Positions 32,323 to 44,293 of a stretch of DNA of 64,000 nucleotides are shown here, piece after piece. The notes below the pieces were generated by a model that saw nothing but the letters and a program-made list of their open reading frames with translations, searched no databases and was not told the origin of the DNA. The DNA is taken from assembly GCA_033557465.1 (NCBI GenBank), contig CM066043.1, forward strand, positions 113,504,778 to 113,568,777, written 5' to 3'. A program made the translations under genes and the position numbers. This DNA is from Ichthyophis bannanicus (Eukaryota; Chordata; Amphibia; Gymnophiona; Ichthyophiidae). Every line of letters starts with the position of its first letter. The stretch's first letter is position 1.

Positions 32323-33682
32323 TCAGAGGCCAATCAGGTGTGATTCTATCCATTGAACCAACTGGCCGATTAGAGGCCAGGGAGGGAAGACATACAGCAG
32401 ACCCTGTTCTGGCCACGGTTGCGCCAGGGCATCAAGGCCCTCTAACATTGGCTCCCACTGACGACTGAAAAAGCGGGGAGCCTTTGCATTGAGATTAGTC
32501 GTCATGAGGGTCTATCATCGGCTGCCTCCAATGCCGGAGGAGGCGCCGGAAGATGGAATCCGCCAGCATCCATTCTCCTGGATCACATTCGGCCTCTACA
32601 TTCGCCTTGCCCGCCACTTGAATTGCTGATATTATCAGGAGATGCGACTCCACCCACTGAAGCAGCAGAGTGATCTCCTCGGCCAGGGCCAAACTTCCCA
32701 TGCCACCGTGACGATTGATGTATGCCATCATAGTCACGCTGTCCAATAAGATTCATGCTGCCTTTTGCTCCAGGAGCATTTGAAAATCTTGCAGTGCCAG
32801 AAAAAATACCCTCATCTCCATTCAGTTCATGGACCAGGTCTGCTGCTCTGTCGACCAGGTCCCTTGGGCAATCTGTGACTGACAGTACGCTCCCCAGCCC
32901 TTGAGACTGGCATCCGTCGTCATCAGCATCCACTCCGGCTTCTCCAGCGGCATGCCTGAGAGCAGCTTCTCACTCTGGAGCCACCAGCCTATGCTGTTCC
33001 CCACCTCCAGTGGGTAAGTCAACTTGCGTGAAAGATGATGTTGTTGCAGAGATTGTCGTGAGAGTAATGCTCTCTGGAGTCAGATGCATGTGCGCCTGCG
33101 CCCAAGACATGAGGTCGAGTGTCACCGCCATAGACTTCAAGACCTGAAGATAGGACTACGATGTCTGCATACATCGCCACAAGAACTGGTGTATCTGACC
33201 CTGCCACTTGTAGGTCCTGTCTTCCGGAAGGAAGACTGCCCCCCAGCTGCGTATCGAACTGTGTCCCCAAATAGATGATGATCTGAAACTGATCTAGGTG
33301 TCTCTTGACTATGTTGACTAACCAACCGAGCTCCCAGAGCACTTGCTGACTGGTTTTCCTGCAGGAATCTGGCCCTGATGAGCCAATCATGCAGGTAGCG
33401 ATGCACCAGCACCTTCTCTTGACGAAGTGCCACTGCTACCACCACTATCATGATCTTGGTGAAGGTGTATGGTGCCGTCACGAGGCCAAAGGGCAAGGCC
33501 TGAAATTGGAAATGCCCCAAGGGTACCGCAAACCTCAGGAAACCCTGGTGTTCAGGCCGATTCGGGACATGCAGATATGCCTCGGTGAGGTCCATAGTGG
33601 TCAGAAATTCCCACAGAGCATGGTTAATGTGCTTGAAATCCAGAATAGGATGAAAGGTTCCCTCCTTTTTTGGGGGGACCAC
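32323..33682 (-). pseudogene. Decayed DIRS pol (RT, RNase H)
   Basis: RT: VPPKKEGTFHPILDFKHIN, MDLTEAYLHVPNRPEHQGF, FQALPFGLVTAPYTFTKIM, then YLHDWLI, where the active-site box has His in place of the first Asp. RNase H: LMTTDASLKGWGAYC, then DSVTMMAYINRHGGMGS and VEAECDPGEW. The C-terminal YVFPPWPLIGQLV follows. At least four frame breaks. Confidence 0.8.
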
Positions 33683-33872
33683 GAAGTAAATGGAGTATTG
33701 ACTGTACTCTAACTAGTCTGGCAGCACAGGCACAACTGCTTGGAGCTGTAGGTAGCTCTGCAGAGTCGATTCAACCCCCACTCTGGTGGCTTTGCAGGGA
33801 GAAACCAGAAAGGCCTCCCTGAGCGGTTTCATGAACTCCCAATGCATAGCTGTCGCAAACCACCTCCAGCAT

Positions 33873-34863
33873 TCATTGGTTTGATGTCAACTGGACCAGA
33901 CAGAGTAAAACTGGCGCAACTGACTGCCTATCGGCACCACCTCTGTCTGGGCCTGCCGCCCTTCTTTGGCCTGTCTTGGCTCTGAAACCAGAGGCCGAAG
34001 AGGAACCCCACCCAGTTCCCCAGTCTCCATGAAAGAGGTTGACCCCTTGAAGGGTACCTAGTGTTCTGAAGGGAGTGAACCGGGAGGCTCGATAGCACCG
34101 AAAATCTCGAGGCTGCCCTCTCGGAGCTGACATGGCTTTCGCTGCCTTAGGTTTGTCTTCTGGAAGGCAAGTTGGCTTCACCTCTCCCAGGTCCTTCAAC
34201 AGCTTCTCCAGGTCTTCTCTGAAGAGGATCTTCCCCCAGAAGGGAAGCTTACTCAACCTCACCTTAGAAGGCATGTGAGCCGATCAATTTTGCAACTACA
34301 GAGGCCATGCTCTTTGTCACCGCTCTCACCATGTCATAATGTGCTTCCTCCAGGCAGGCTGCCTTAGACTCTAGTCAAGCCACTTTGGTCAGCTGTTGAG
34401 CACCGGCAGCCAGAGTCCTGGGATTGCCTGCACCCAGTGCAAGCAAGCCCTGGCCACATAAGCTCACACTGTCACCTGTAATGTCAGTGTGTTGACTTCA
34501 AAGGCCTGCTTCAGTAGCATCTCGGGCTTCTTAATCCTGGAGATCCTTCAGGGCCATTCCACCCTTCACTGGAATTGTAGTTTTCTTTGTCATGGCAGAG
34601 ACCAAGGCGTCTGCCTTGGGCAAATGAAGAAGCTCCTTCTCCCCTGATGGGACTGGGTAGAGCAGAGCCATCACTTGACCTCCTCTCAATCTGGCTTCCG
34701 GCACCTCCCATTCCAACTCGATCATCTGCTTGATGACTCTGTGAATTGGAAAGGTTGTCTCTGCTGAATAAAACTCCTGCAAGAGAGGGTACTTGAGAGG
34801 AGGATCCAGGGACCATGGTTCCAAGGTAGTGTTAAGCGCTGCCAGCGAATGCACAATCAGCAT
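33873..34863 (-). pseudogene. Decayed DIRS gag
   Basis: Frames 34863-34531 (SLDPPLKYPLLQEFYSAETT, IKQMIELEWEVPEARLRGGQ, KADALVSAMTKKTTIPVKGG) and 34274-33873 (KLPFWGKILFREDLEKLLKD) are pieces of one structural-protein-like ORF broken by stops. The KADALVSAMTKKTTIPV motif is retroelement capsid-like. Confidence 0.65.
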
Positions 34864-35408
34864 CCCCAGCTCTTCCCTTGGAAGATATGGACAACCCGAG
34901 GGTCCTCCTCCACTGGGATCTCACCCTATTCGAGGCCCATAGGAGTCTCCTCATTCTCCAGATCCAAGGGACCCTCTAAGGGGTCATCCAACCCCCCCCC
35001 CCCCCGATCACTCTGAGACACACTCTACATCCAAATCCAAGACCACCCCACCTCTCTGTGGGGCCAGCATGCTCCGTGAAGATCTACCGGAACCAGAGCC
35101 CAGCTGGGTCCTAGCCTTGCTTCCAGAAATCCCCTGAGTGACCCTGCAGCCTCACTTCAGCAAATAGGCCTGATGCATTGAAAGAACAAAGTCTGGGGAA
35201 AAGGGAGAAGGGAGCCCCTTCCGAGTCCAAAGAATTGCCCAAGAGTGAATCTGTGCCCGTGTCTTACTACATCAAAGGCTAACACCTTGTAAATGAAGAC
35301 ATGCAGTTTATTTACAAACAAAGCAAGGATACTTATTCAGAAAGGCAAGTAATTCTCTTAGTTACACATGATTAGTTAGAAAAGATAACTAGAAAGCAAT
35401 TAGAATAA

Positions 35409-38248
35409 CACAGGTACACTAAAAAAAAATTTTTTTAAACTGCCTCTAATGTTTCGATTGATTTTTACATTTTTTGGTGCGCTGAATCCAAATCTGGTAA
35501 CCAATTTGCTCCATCACGTACAGATTTTTTGCTACATTGGGTTAGCAGTTTGAGGTGAACGTTTCAGATTGAGTGCGATCGAGATAAAAGTTTCTTGGAT
35601 GAATTCTTTATACTAATTGTTTAGTAGTTATTCAAATAAGAATAAAGAAAATTGTAACAAGGCAGCACATAAGAATAGAGTAATGTCAACAAAACACACT
35701 GTGATGGTAGCAAAATTGTCTGCACTTAAAACAGCCACATACATGTGCACAAACATTGAGCATATAAGAGCGAGGTTAGACACAAAGCAAAGCAAAGAAA
35801 TGTGCAAAAAATGTTGTACAGGTATGTATGTAAGAATAGAAAACGCAAACCGCACCATTGCAATACATGAAGACAAACACCCGATGGTGTGAAAATAAAA
35901 TTCTAATAAATGAGATCCGACACTGTGATAATAACTAGCAAATTTATATTTCAAAGTTTAGTAAAAACACGATATTTGTCAACACAGTTTAGATTTTAAA
36001 GTCATTCTTGGGTCAATCAATCTCCTGGTGGGCCCGTTTCTTCTTCCCCCGAATGCTTCTCTTGGTGCGCTGCTTGGCGTATTTTTCATCTGGGGTTTCC
36101 CGCAGCAGCAACCAGCAGAAATCAGCCATCATAGTGGTGTTCCATCTTCCTTGGTACCTTCTCTCTGCGTTCCTGATGTCCTGGTGAAACCTTTCACCTT
36201 GTTCTTCACTGTACGCCCCCAAGTTTTCGGGAAAGTAGTTCACATGGGAGTGCAAGAAATGGACTTTCAGGCTCATGTTACAGCCTTGTTCTTTGAAGGC
36301 ATTGAGCATCCTGGCAACAATATCCTTATAGATCTCATCCCGCCTGTTCCCCAAGAATTTGAGAACAACATCCTTGAAGGAATCCCAGGCTTCTTTTTCC
36401 TTCTCAGACATCATTTCAGCGAATGCTCCATCTGAAATGAGTTTCCTTATATCAGGGCCAACAAACGCTCCTTCCTTTAGCTTTGCTTCAGAAAGTCGGG
36501 GGAACTTTGAGCAAAGGTACCGAAAGCACTCACCATCTTTTGGAAGGGACTTGATGAATTGCTTAATGAGACCCAACTTAATGTGGAGAGGTGGTAATAG
36601 AATTTTATCACGAGGTACCAAGCTCTCATGAAGAACATTTTTCTCACCGGGTCTCAAATACTCCCGAATTGGCCAGTCTTTTTTCCCCCAGTGTAGGTCG
36701 CGGGCCCGGCTATCCCACAAGCAAAGGAAGCAGGGATATTTGGTGAAACTGGATTGCTGCCCTAATAGCATGGATAGAATTTTAAAGTCTCCACAAATCA
36801 TCCACTTATGCTCATCATAACGAATCTTCTGAAGAATCAGGGCCAAATTCTCGTATTTTTCTTGGAGAATAACAGAGTGAGCAATAGGAACTGAAGCGAA
36901 TGTGTTGCCATTATGAAGAAGAACACCTTTTATGCTGTCTTTTGACGAATCAATGAACAGCCGCCATTCAGCAGGATCATACTTGAGTTTAAACTTTTCC
37001 ATCACTCCGTATATATCGTTGCAAAATACCAAATCTTCCTCTTTGCTGAAATACTTCAAAAATTGTGTCTCGCGGTTGCGGTACCAATAAAAAGTTGTTC
37101 CTGGTGACAATAGATTTTTCTGTTTAAGCCGAGAACCTAGCAGTTGGGCAGCATCTTTTGGGAGTCCTAAATCCCGGACTAAATCATTCAATTCAGCTTG
37201 AGAGAAAAGTTCAGGTTTCGGATCTGGTTCAGTTTCAAACTCGGAAGTACTGGACTCATCGGGAAAAGCCATCTGATGAGTCTCATCATGATCAGAACCG
37301 TCCACACAAATATGATCCAAAGATTTTGGTGGTTCAGGCACAGGTACTTCATTGCTATGAGGCATAGGCCTAATTGCTGAGGGAAGGTTGGGGTAACTTA
37401 TTACGTTCTTATTTTTTAAGTTGTATCCCTTCACAATGCAAGAGCAAAAATAGTAGTCACTGCTGTGGTCTCTTTGTTCACGCCACATCATAGGTATTCC
37501 GAAACGAAATGCTTGTTTTTTACCTTTCATCCATAAGCGTAGATCTTCCTCACATGTCTTGCACACTTTGTGAGGAGCCCACGGTTTGTCTTGATCGCCT
37601 AACTTCAAACCGAAATAGGCGAAATATACTTTTTTAATAAATGCAGAAATGTTCCTCTGCCGCTTTTTCACGGTATATTCCCCACAAATAAAACAAAAAC
37701 TGTCCGGAGAGTTGACGCAACCTCTGGCTCTGTGAGCCATCACAAATACACAGCACTGCAAACTACAACTGTAGTGAACCACTTCGGAATAAAGCTGGAT
37801 TACGACTGAGCAAACAAAAGGTAATAATGAACTTGCAAGAAACTGAAATTTGACAGGAACGTTCATGTCGCAACCACCGTGTTTGAGCGAGCGAGCGAAC
37901 GAGGCAAGGCGAACAGGAAAGAACATGCGCCTGCGCGAGTACTGGATTTAGCCCCCCGCCTACCAATTGTCCTGTTAATGTATAAAATGAATACAAAACA
38001 CTCTAAAATATCATGAGGGAGTGTTTCTAGTTAGTTAACCATTACAACCTCTATTTTGGGCCAAGAAAATAAACTGCAGTCGGCTAAAAAGAAATTATGT
38101 GAACATTCCTTATATGGGTAAGAAATCTAATTTTGCAAGAAAACGTGACGTGATGGAACATTTTGGCTATTTTTCCTGGATTCAGCACCCCAAAATCTAT
38201 AGGAATCAGTTGCAAAACTGGAGGCAGTTTTTTGGTAGTGTACCTGTG
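35409..38248 (-). mobile_element. Complete DNA transposon, 2840 bp, TAA target duplication
   Basis: Terminal inverted repeats start CACAGGTACACTA on both ends (35409 and complement ending 38248). Similarity (CTGCCTC, then GGTGCGCTGAATCC / GGTGCTGAATCC) extends inward for about 90 bp. TAA flanks both sides (35406-35408 and 38249-38251). The single ORF is antisense. The CAC start and 3-bp duplication recall the CMC/EnSpm group; TAA also recalls PIF/Harbinger. The superfamily is not certain. Confidence 0.88.
36013..37740 (-). CDS. Intact transposase-like protein, 575 aa
   Basis: The frame is uninterrupted. The start at 37740 (MAHRARG) is chosen because the upstream extension to 37926 is hydrophobic and unlike the conserved start. 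N-terminal Cys pairs (FCFICGEY about 16-23; KVCKTCEEDL; YYFCSCIVKGYN) look like zinc ligands. A possible RNase-H-fold catalytic set is DSSKDS, ICGDFK and the Glu in EEQGERFHQDI, with a PCFLCLWDSRARDLHW insert between. HFLHSHVNYFPENLGAYSEE precedes the last. The C-terminus is basic (RTKRSIRGKKKRAH), possibly nuclear targeting. I recall similar unnamed proteins in many invertebrates. The catalytic assignment is inference. Confidence 0.8.
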   Translation of the reverse strand: MAHRARGCVNSPDSFCFICGEYTVKKRQRNISAFIKKVYFAYFGLKLGDQDKPWAPHKVCKTCEEDLRLWMKGKKQAFRFGIPMMWREQRDHSSDYYFCSCIVKGYNLKNKNVISYPNLPSAIRPMPHSNEVPVPEPPKSLDHICVDGSDHDETHQMAFPDESSTSEFETEPDPKPELFSQAELNDLVRDLGLPKDAAQLLGSRLKQKNLLSPGTTFYWYRNRETQFLKYFSKEEDLVFCNDIYGVMEKFKLKYDPAEWRLFIDSSKDSIKGVLLHNGNTFASVPIAHSVILQEKYENLALILQKIRYDEHKWMICGDFKILSMLLGQQSSFTKYPCFLCLWDSRARDLHWGKKDWPIREYLRPGEKNVLHESLVPRDKILLPPLHIKLGLIKQFIKSLPKDGECFRYLCSKFPRLSEAKLKEGAFVGPDIRKLISDGAFAEMMSEKEKEAWDSFKDVVLKFLGNRRDEIYKDIVARMLNAFKEQGCNMSLKVHFLHSHVNYFPENLGAYSEEQGERFHQDIRNAERRYQGRWNTTMMADFCWLLLRETPDEKYAKQRTKRSIRGKKKRAHQEID

Positions 38249-38657
38249 TAATGATAACTAAAAGCACTTACAGAAGAAAATAACTAGAAAGCTAATTACA
38301 GAAAAATAATACTTCACTGAAAGAGTTATGAGAGAGTGTAGCTATTTACAGAGAATAATCATCAAACTGCATCATGGCAGCCCCTTTAAAACATCAGCTG
38401 GGAGAGCTCAGCGGGAGGCTAGAGAGAGAAGTCTGGGATTCTTCATGCTTGGCATGCGCCTGGCCAAGCAGATCTACGCTCTCTCTATTCTGGGTTTTCT
38501 CTCTATATATATAGGCTAAATGCAGCCGGCCATCACATGATTCCTTACATGAGATTATTCCTACAGCCATTCTCCACCCCATACACCCCCTGCTTGACCA
38601 GTCCCTCTCCAGCCTTTGTTTGCTCCCAGCCTTTGGTTTCCGGGCAGGCTTCTGACA

Positions 38658-40079
38658 ATGCTCACCCCCCATGGTTTTAGAAGCTCAAAACTTACACAAT
38701 CAAGACGCTGGTCAGACATCTGAGAATGCTCAAGGGAGACACCCCATCATGGTTTTAGAAGCAGCTCAAAACTTCTACATTATAATTGATGAATTCTTAT
38801 CCTGTCTACATTGGCTAGGTAAATGTTTCTATATTGGCTAAGAGAATTGTTTTGAAGGCTAGGTGAATTGTTCTCTTTAATGGATCTCCATTAGAAGAAC
38901 TCCTCCCTAGTCTTTCAGTATCCCTCAGGCTAGATGTGTAAGCAGTTTCTCACCAGATTGCAAATACAGCTTTGGTCTCTGGGCTAGCAAGCTGGGTCAG
39001 CATGATTTCTCACAGGCAGAATGGCTCAAGAGTTCAATTTCCTTGCAAAGTTCAATATTCCTTGCTGATCCAAATAAATCTTTAATTAGTAATACATTCC
39101 ACCCGTGGATCAGTAAGGATATTGTACGTAAGCAATGGCTGAATTGCCTTTGCAATTCATTTAGAAATACAATAATAATAACATGGGATAAAACATAGTG
39201 GATAACATTAAGGTAAATGCTTGAGGGGACAAGAAGTCACGGTATAAATTAGATACCATTCCCACCGGCATTACAATTGCCCAAGCCAAATGGCTTGTAG
39301 ATCTCAGTTACTTTTATCAGTTCCCCATGCAGTGGGGGACTCATTTCACCTGCATATTCAGGACTTTCTTTTTTTTTTTTACTGTATATCTGCCCCATGG
39401 ATTTCAATCTACTAGTTATATATTGAGGGTAGTGGAGCAAGTGGTGAGGGACTAACAACCTCAATCATATTACAACTACTTCTCCCTCCACCAGCTATGA
39501 ATCTGGTCTTTCATATTTTACCCAAACGTTTACACTATTGACCACCCGTGGATTCAAAAAGTAGTATGAGCAGGAGAAAGAGAAACCACAGCAATAACTA
39601 AGATCTGGGGAACAGGTGAAACAAGCAATTGGGCACATGATGTTCAGCAGAAAAAATCTGAGATACTAAAATTACAGTTACTTTCCAAGGAAACAATAAC
39701 AATACATAAGACAAAAAATAATTCACAAAAGTTCACAAAAGCCCCCAATCAGTCCACTTTCAGATAATTTGGGCCTGCTTCTCAGCAGTTCTTTAGGACT
39801 TCATAGTGTTCTTCACCTTTCTCTGAAGTTTAAGTTCAGTTTCTCTCAAAAGTTGAACCTCTCATTCTCATAGGTGGACATCTTGGCCCTTCTTTCAATG
39901 TGACACACTGATCCAGGTAGGGACTCCTTCATACATTTCTGTGGTGTGTAGTTTGGAGTTCTTGGGATGGTCTGTTCCATCTGGATTATGGCCAATTTCC
40001 TCTGCTGGAATCTGGATTGCAATTGGTGACATGGCTCCAGGCCTCATTCAGAAGAGCAGCACCAATATTAAATGAAAAG
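38658..40079 (-). other. Probable decayed interior of the LTR element, no ORF
   Basis: No coding similarity recognised. A short direct repeat of CATGGTTTTAGAAGC type (38670 and 38752) lies next to the LTR. Confidence 0.4.
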
Positions 40080-40480
40080 ACTAAATATTCTAGATTAGAT
40101 TTCACAATGAAACAAACTTAATTTCATCCATATTTACTAAGATAATATTCTATAAATATTGCTTTATAAGCTTTCAGTGGTCTACCAGTAACTATCTCGT
40201 ATGGTGTCAATTTTGTGTCGCAGTTCGATTAACTCCTTGGCTCTCTATCACTGGAGGTTCGCTTGCTGGCAGGAAACATTCCATTATGCCCTTGATTGAT
40301 CTTTACATGTTTACAGATCAGACAAGTTGCACACACGTGTTCTGCAATTTTGGCAAGTTTTAGAATTATACCAATTGTGGGAGAATTTGTCATCAAATCA
40401 TCCCCCTTTGCCTCTGCATGCCTGGCCAGGACATACAGAGGAAAAGTGAGGCAAAAAAGCATCTGGAAGTACCACATGGC
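40080..40480 (-). pseudogene. LTR-retroelement integrase remnant
   Basis: The minus frame ending at 40229 has IAEHVCATCLICKHVKIN, which resembles the Cys half of the HHCC zinc domain of retroviral integrases. After a frame break, LTPYEIVTGRPLKAYKAI resembles the integrase catalytic-core C-end. No env or protease is recognised. The remaining 38658-40080 is non-coding and probably belongs to the same old element. It is defective. Confidence 0.6.
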
Positions 40481-41019
40481 CAGTGTGGGTTTTCCAAAGC
40501 TCTTCAGGGTGCAAGGTGCACCTAGCCTGTCTCCATGTATTTATTTCCAATTGTTGAGTTTGACTTCCTGAATTGAAGCTTCTGGAGACGGCATAGTTGA
40601 ATAAAGTGCTCATCATTTTTTTTGTTTACATATTCATTAGGCAGATATGTCATTTGAAATTACCTTCATCAGTTTAATGTCCATCAGAGTCCTTCCTCTT
40701 AATATCCCACTTCATCCCTCACAACACTTTTTCATCACTTGCATAAGAACATAAGATATGCCATACTGGGTCAGACCAAGGTCCATCAAGCCCAGTATTC
40801 TGTTTCCAACAGTGGCCAATCTAGGTCATATGTACCTAGCAGTTTCCCCAAGGGACACAGGTTCCACAATGCTTGTATTGGTTCAAGCATTGATATCCTG
40901 GGTCCCTTCTTAATAATGGTTTATGGACCTTTCCTCCAGGAACTTGTCCAAACCTTTTTTAAACCCAGCTACACTAACAGCCTTTACTACATCCTCCGGT
41001 AACAAATTCCAGAGTTTGA

Positions 41020-42913
41020 TTACACGTTGAGTGAAAAAATATTTCTTTTATTAGTCTTAAATAGTTTACCCTGTAGCTTCATTGCATGTCCCCTAGTCTT
41101 TCTATATTCTGATAAGGTAAACAATCGATCTACGTTTACCCGTTCCACTCCGTTCATTAATTTATAGACTTCTATCATATCTCCCCTCAGCCGTCTCTTT
41201 TCCAGGTTAAAGAGCCCTAGCCTTTTTAGCCTTTCTTCATAGGAGTATCCTTCCATCCCCTTTACCATTTTGGTGGCTCTTCTCTGAACCTTTTCTAAAA
41301 TCGCTATATCCTTTTTAAGATACGGCGATCAGAATTGCACACAATATTCAAGGTGCGGTCTCACCATGGAACGATATAGAGGCATTATAATATCTTTTGT
41401 TTTATTTTCCATTCCTTTCCTTATCATACCTAGCATTCTATTTGCTCTCTTGGCCGCTGCTGCACACTGGGCTGAGGGTTTTAACATGGTATCCACAATG
41501 ACGCCTAAATCTTTTTCCTGGGTGGCGGTTCCTAATGTGGAACCTTGCATCGTGTAACCATAGTTTGGGTTGTTCTTCCCTAGGTGCATAACCTTGCACT
41601 TGTCCACATTAAAGTTCATCTGCCATTTTGATGCCCAGTCTTCCAATTTATCAAGATCCTCTTGCAATTTTCCACAATCCTCTTGGGTTTTAACAACTTT
41701 AAATAGTTTTGTGTCATCTGCAAATTTGATAACCTCACTCGTTATTCCACTTTCCAGGTCATTTATGAATATGTCAAAAAGCAGCGGACCCAGGCACAGA
41801 TCCCTGGGGTACACCACTATTCACCTTTCTCCATTGGGAAAATTGGCCATTTAGCCCTACCCTCTGCTTTCTATCTTTTAACCAGTTCCTGATCCACAAT
41901 AATACACTGCCTCCTATCCCATGACTCTTTACTTTTGCCAAAAGTCTCTCATGAGGGACCTTGTCAAAGGCTTTCTGAAAGTCCAGATGCACAATATCAA
42001 CCGACTCACCTTTGTCCACCTGATTATTCACTCCTTCAAAAAAACATAACAGATTAGTAAGACAAGATCTTCCTTGTCTAAAGCCATGTTGGCTGTCTCC
42101 CATTAGGTCATGACTATCTACATGCTGAGTAATTTTATTCTTTATGATGGTTTCTACCATTTTTCCCGGTACTGATGTCAGGCTCACCGGTCTGTAGTTT
42201 CCCGGATCACCCCTGGAACCCTTTTTAAAAATTGGCGTTACATTGGCGATCCTCCAGTCTTCAGGTATTAGAGATGATTTTAATGATAGTTCACAGATTA
42301 CTAATAGCAGGTCTGCAATCTCGTATTTCAGTTCTTTCAACACCCTTGGATGTATACCATCCGGCCCAGGTGATTTGCTACTCTTCAGCTTATCTAATAG
42401 TTGTAATACATCTTCCCGATGTATCGATATTTCCTTCAATTCTTCTGCGCCTTTAAATACCACTTCAGTCATGGATAACATCCCTACATATTCCTCACTA
42501 AAGACTGAAGCAAAGAATTCATTCAGTCTCTCCGCTATCGCCTTGTCGCCTCTTAGTGCTCCTTTAACCCCTTTATCATCTAATGGATCAACTGACTCTC
42601 TCACAGGTTTTTTGCTACGAATGTACTTGAAAAGGTCTTTACTTCGCGTTTTTGCTTCCGCAGCAAGCTTCTTCTCAAATTCTCCCTTTGCCTGCCTTAT
42701 CAATGCCTTGCATTTGACTTGCCAGTGCTTGTGCTGTTTCCAGGTTTCGTCATTTGGCTCTTTTTTCCATTTCCTGAAAGATGTTTTTTTGGCAACAACA
42801 GTCTCTCTGACCTCACCTTTAAACCATGCTGGCAGTTTTTTGGACTTCCTTCCACTTTTCTTAAAGCGTGGAATACAGCTGGTCTGGGCTTCCAAGATAG
42901 TATTTTTCAACAA
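41020..42913 (-). pseudogene. CR1 reverse transcriptase and C-terminus
   Basis: In order: LKSSKSPGPDGIHPRVLKEL, PEDWRIANVTPIFKKGSRGD, NYRPVSLTSVPGKMVETI, QHGFRQGRSCLTNLL, VHLDFQKAFDKVPHERL, SGVPQGSV, then after a frameshift near 41800 IKFADDTKLFKVV (ADD active site), FNVDKCKVMHLG and MVRPHLEYCVQF. The terminal YEERLKRLGLFNLEKRRLRG stretch is at 41268-41020. A transposition-competent copy would need these breaks absent; this one is inactive. Confidence 0.88.
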
Positions 42914-42916
42914 CAG

Positions 42917-43633
42917 TCAAGCCTGATGTACGTCTTTAACCTTTGCAACTGCTCCTTTTAGTTTTTTCTTAACTGTTTTCCTCATTTTATCATAGTCTCC
43001 CTTTCGAAAGTTAAAAGGTAGTACTGTGGATTTCCTTACTATCCCTCCTCCACTAATTAAATCAAAGGTGATCATGCTATGATCACTATTGCCAAGTGGC
43101 CCCAACAACCTTATCTCTTGCACTAGATCTGGTGTTCCACTAAGGATTAGGTCTAATATGGCTTCCCCTCTGGTCGGTTCATGAACCAGCTGCTCCAAGA
43201 AGCAGTCATTTATTTCATCTAGGAACTTTATCTCCCTAGCATGTCCTGACGTGACACTGACCCAGTCGATACCAGGGTAGTTGAAATCACCCATTATTAT
43301 TACTGTGCTGTAACTTGTGTTAGCTTCCTTGATTTCTTTGAGCATTTCATCATCCATTTGGTCATTCTGGCCAGGCGCTCGATAGTACACCCCCACTGCC
43401 ATTGCCTTCCCCCTTTTACATGGAATTTCAATCCATATAGATTCTACAGCAGATTTTGTTTCCTGCAAAGCTTTAATTCTTTCTGACTCAATGCCCTCTC
43501 TAACATAGAGAGCAACCCCTCCACCAGTTTGATCAGCTCTGTCATTACGATATAGTTTGTACCCAGGTATCACAGTGTCCCACTGGGTGTCCTCCTTCCA
43601 CCATGTCTCTGATATTCCACCAACTAAATACAT
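42917..43633 (-). pseudogene. CR1 apurinic-like endonuclease domain
   Basis: GGISETWWKEDTQWDTVIPG, GGVALYVREGIES, VGVYYRAPGQNDQ, IIMGDFNYPGIDW and LGNSDHSMITFDL follow the endonuclease/exonuclease/phosphatase order, with Glu, Asp-Asn and Asp-His catalytic motifs present. The first strand of the domain is missing by truncation. A TGA at 42914 separates it from RT. Confidence 0.88.
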
Positions 43634-43640
43634 AGGTCCT

Positions 43641-43918
43641 TTTCATGTTTTTTATACCATACTAATGTATCCTTATTTGGCAAGGCTGCTAAGAATATCG
43701 AACAATTGTTAATAACTTAATATTGCTGTAAACAAATGGTAGGTAGAAGATATAACTTTGGATTCTTCTTAATAAGCATAACAGCGTGAGTAAACAGTGT
43801 CCCTTTCCCACTAACTTAATTGGCATAGTTCTAAGTGGACATGCGCTCATTCTAAATAGGAACAATTTAGATAAAGTCCTTAAAATATAAAACTATTATT
43901 TTGCAACATGTTATAACA
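43641..43918 (+). other. AT-rich intron sequence, nothing recognised
   Basis: It lies between the LINE 5' truncation and the next DIRS terminal repeat. Confidence 0.5.
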
Positions 43919-44293
43919 TCAATATCCAGGAACAAGCAGGAATGAGTCTTCACATATGGGTACGTCGGTACTGATGGAGTCTGCGCGGGAACGCTTCCCA
44001 GCATCCAATCAAAGAGCTTTTGGAAGCATCCCACCACGCCTGCGTGCTGCCTTCCCGCCTTTCCCAACTGCCTCTCCTCAGTTTTCGTTTTTCCGTGGAG
44101 CCGGCAGGAAGTCATCCTGTCACCGCAGAAAATTCTTGTTTTATTTCTTTAGTTTTCTTGTGGTCGCGGCTGTCTCCCGACGCCACCAGTACCGCCGGTG
44201 TTTTCTTTTCTTTTCTTGTAAAATCTTCATTGTTCAAGGAATATTTTTTTCTTCACGGTGTCTTCGGCCTTTTAGGCCTCTTCTTTTTCCTTC

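Larger units (their letters stand above)
31850..35251 (-). mobile_element. DIRS element (B-related), antisense, heavily decayed
   Basis: The minus strand reads, from high to low coordinates: gag pieces (34863-34511; 34274-33873), RT (33682-33137), RNase H (33022-32495), C-terminal pol (32505-32323) and recombinase N-part (32217-31837). Order and motifs match DIRS B. Many stops and frameshifts. The 5' side is cut by the LTR at 35252. Confidence 0.82.
35252..38657 (-). repeat. 3' LTR of an antisense LTR retroelement, split by a DNA transposon
   Basis: On the minus strand it begins TGTCAGAAGCC (38657), directly preceded by a purine-rich CATGGGGGGTGAGCA-type tract. It contains AATAAA (about 35310) and ends GGGCACA (35252). 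Without the transposon at 35409-38248 it is about 570 bp. The matching 5' LTR was not found. LTR identity is inferred from ends, polypurine tract, polyadenylation signal and the integrase remnant upstream. Confidence 0.6.
40741..43640 (-). mobile_element. CR1-type LINE, nearly full ORF2, antisense
   Basis: It runs from an endonuclease start near 43633 to a 3' end at 40741. The 3' UTR (complement of ATAAGAACATAAGATATGCC, ATACTGGGTCAGACCAAGG) is the well-known CR1/L3-type tail. ORF2 is broken only by one TGA (42914-42916), a frameshift near 41800 and small lesions near 41330-41270. It is 5'-truncated at the endonuclease. Confidence 0.9.
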
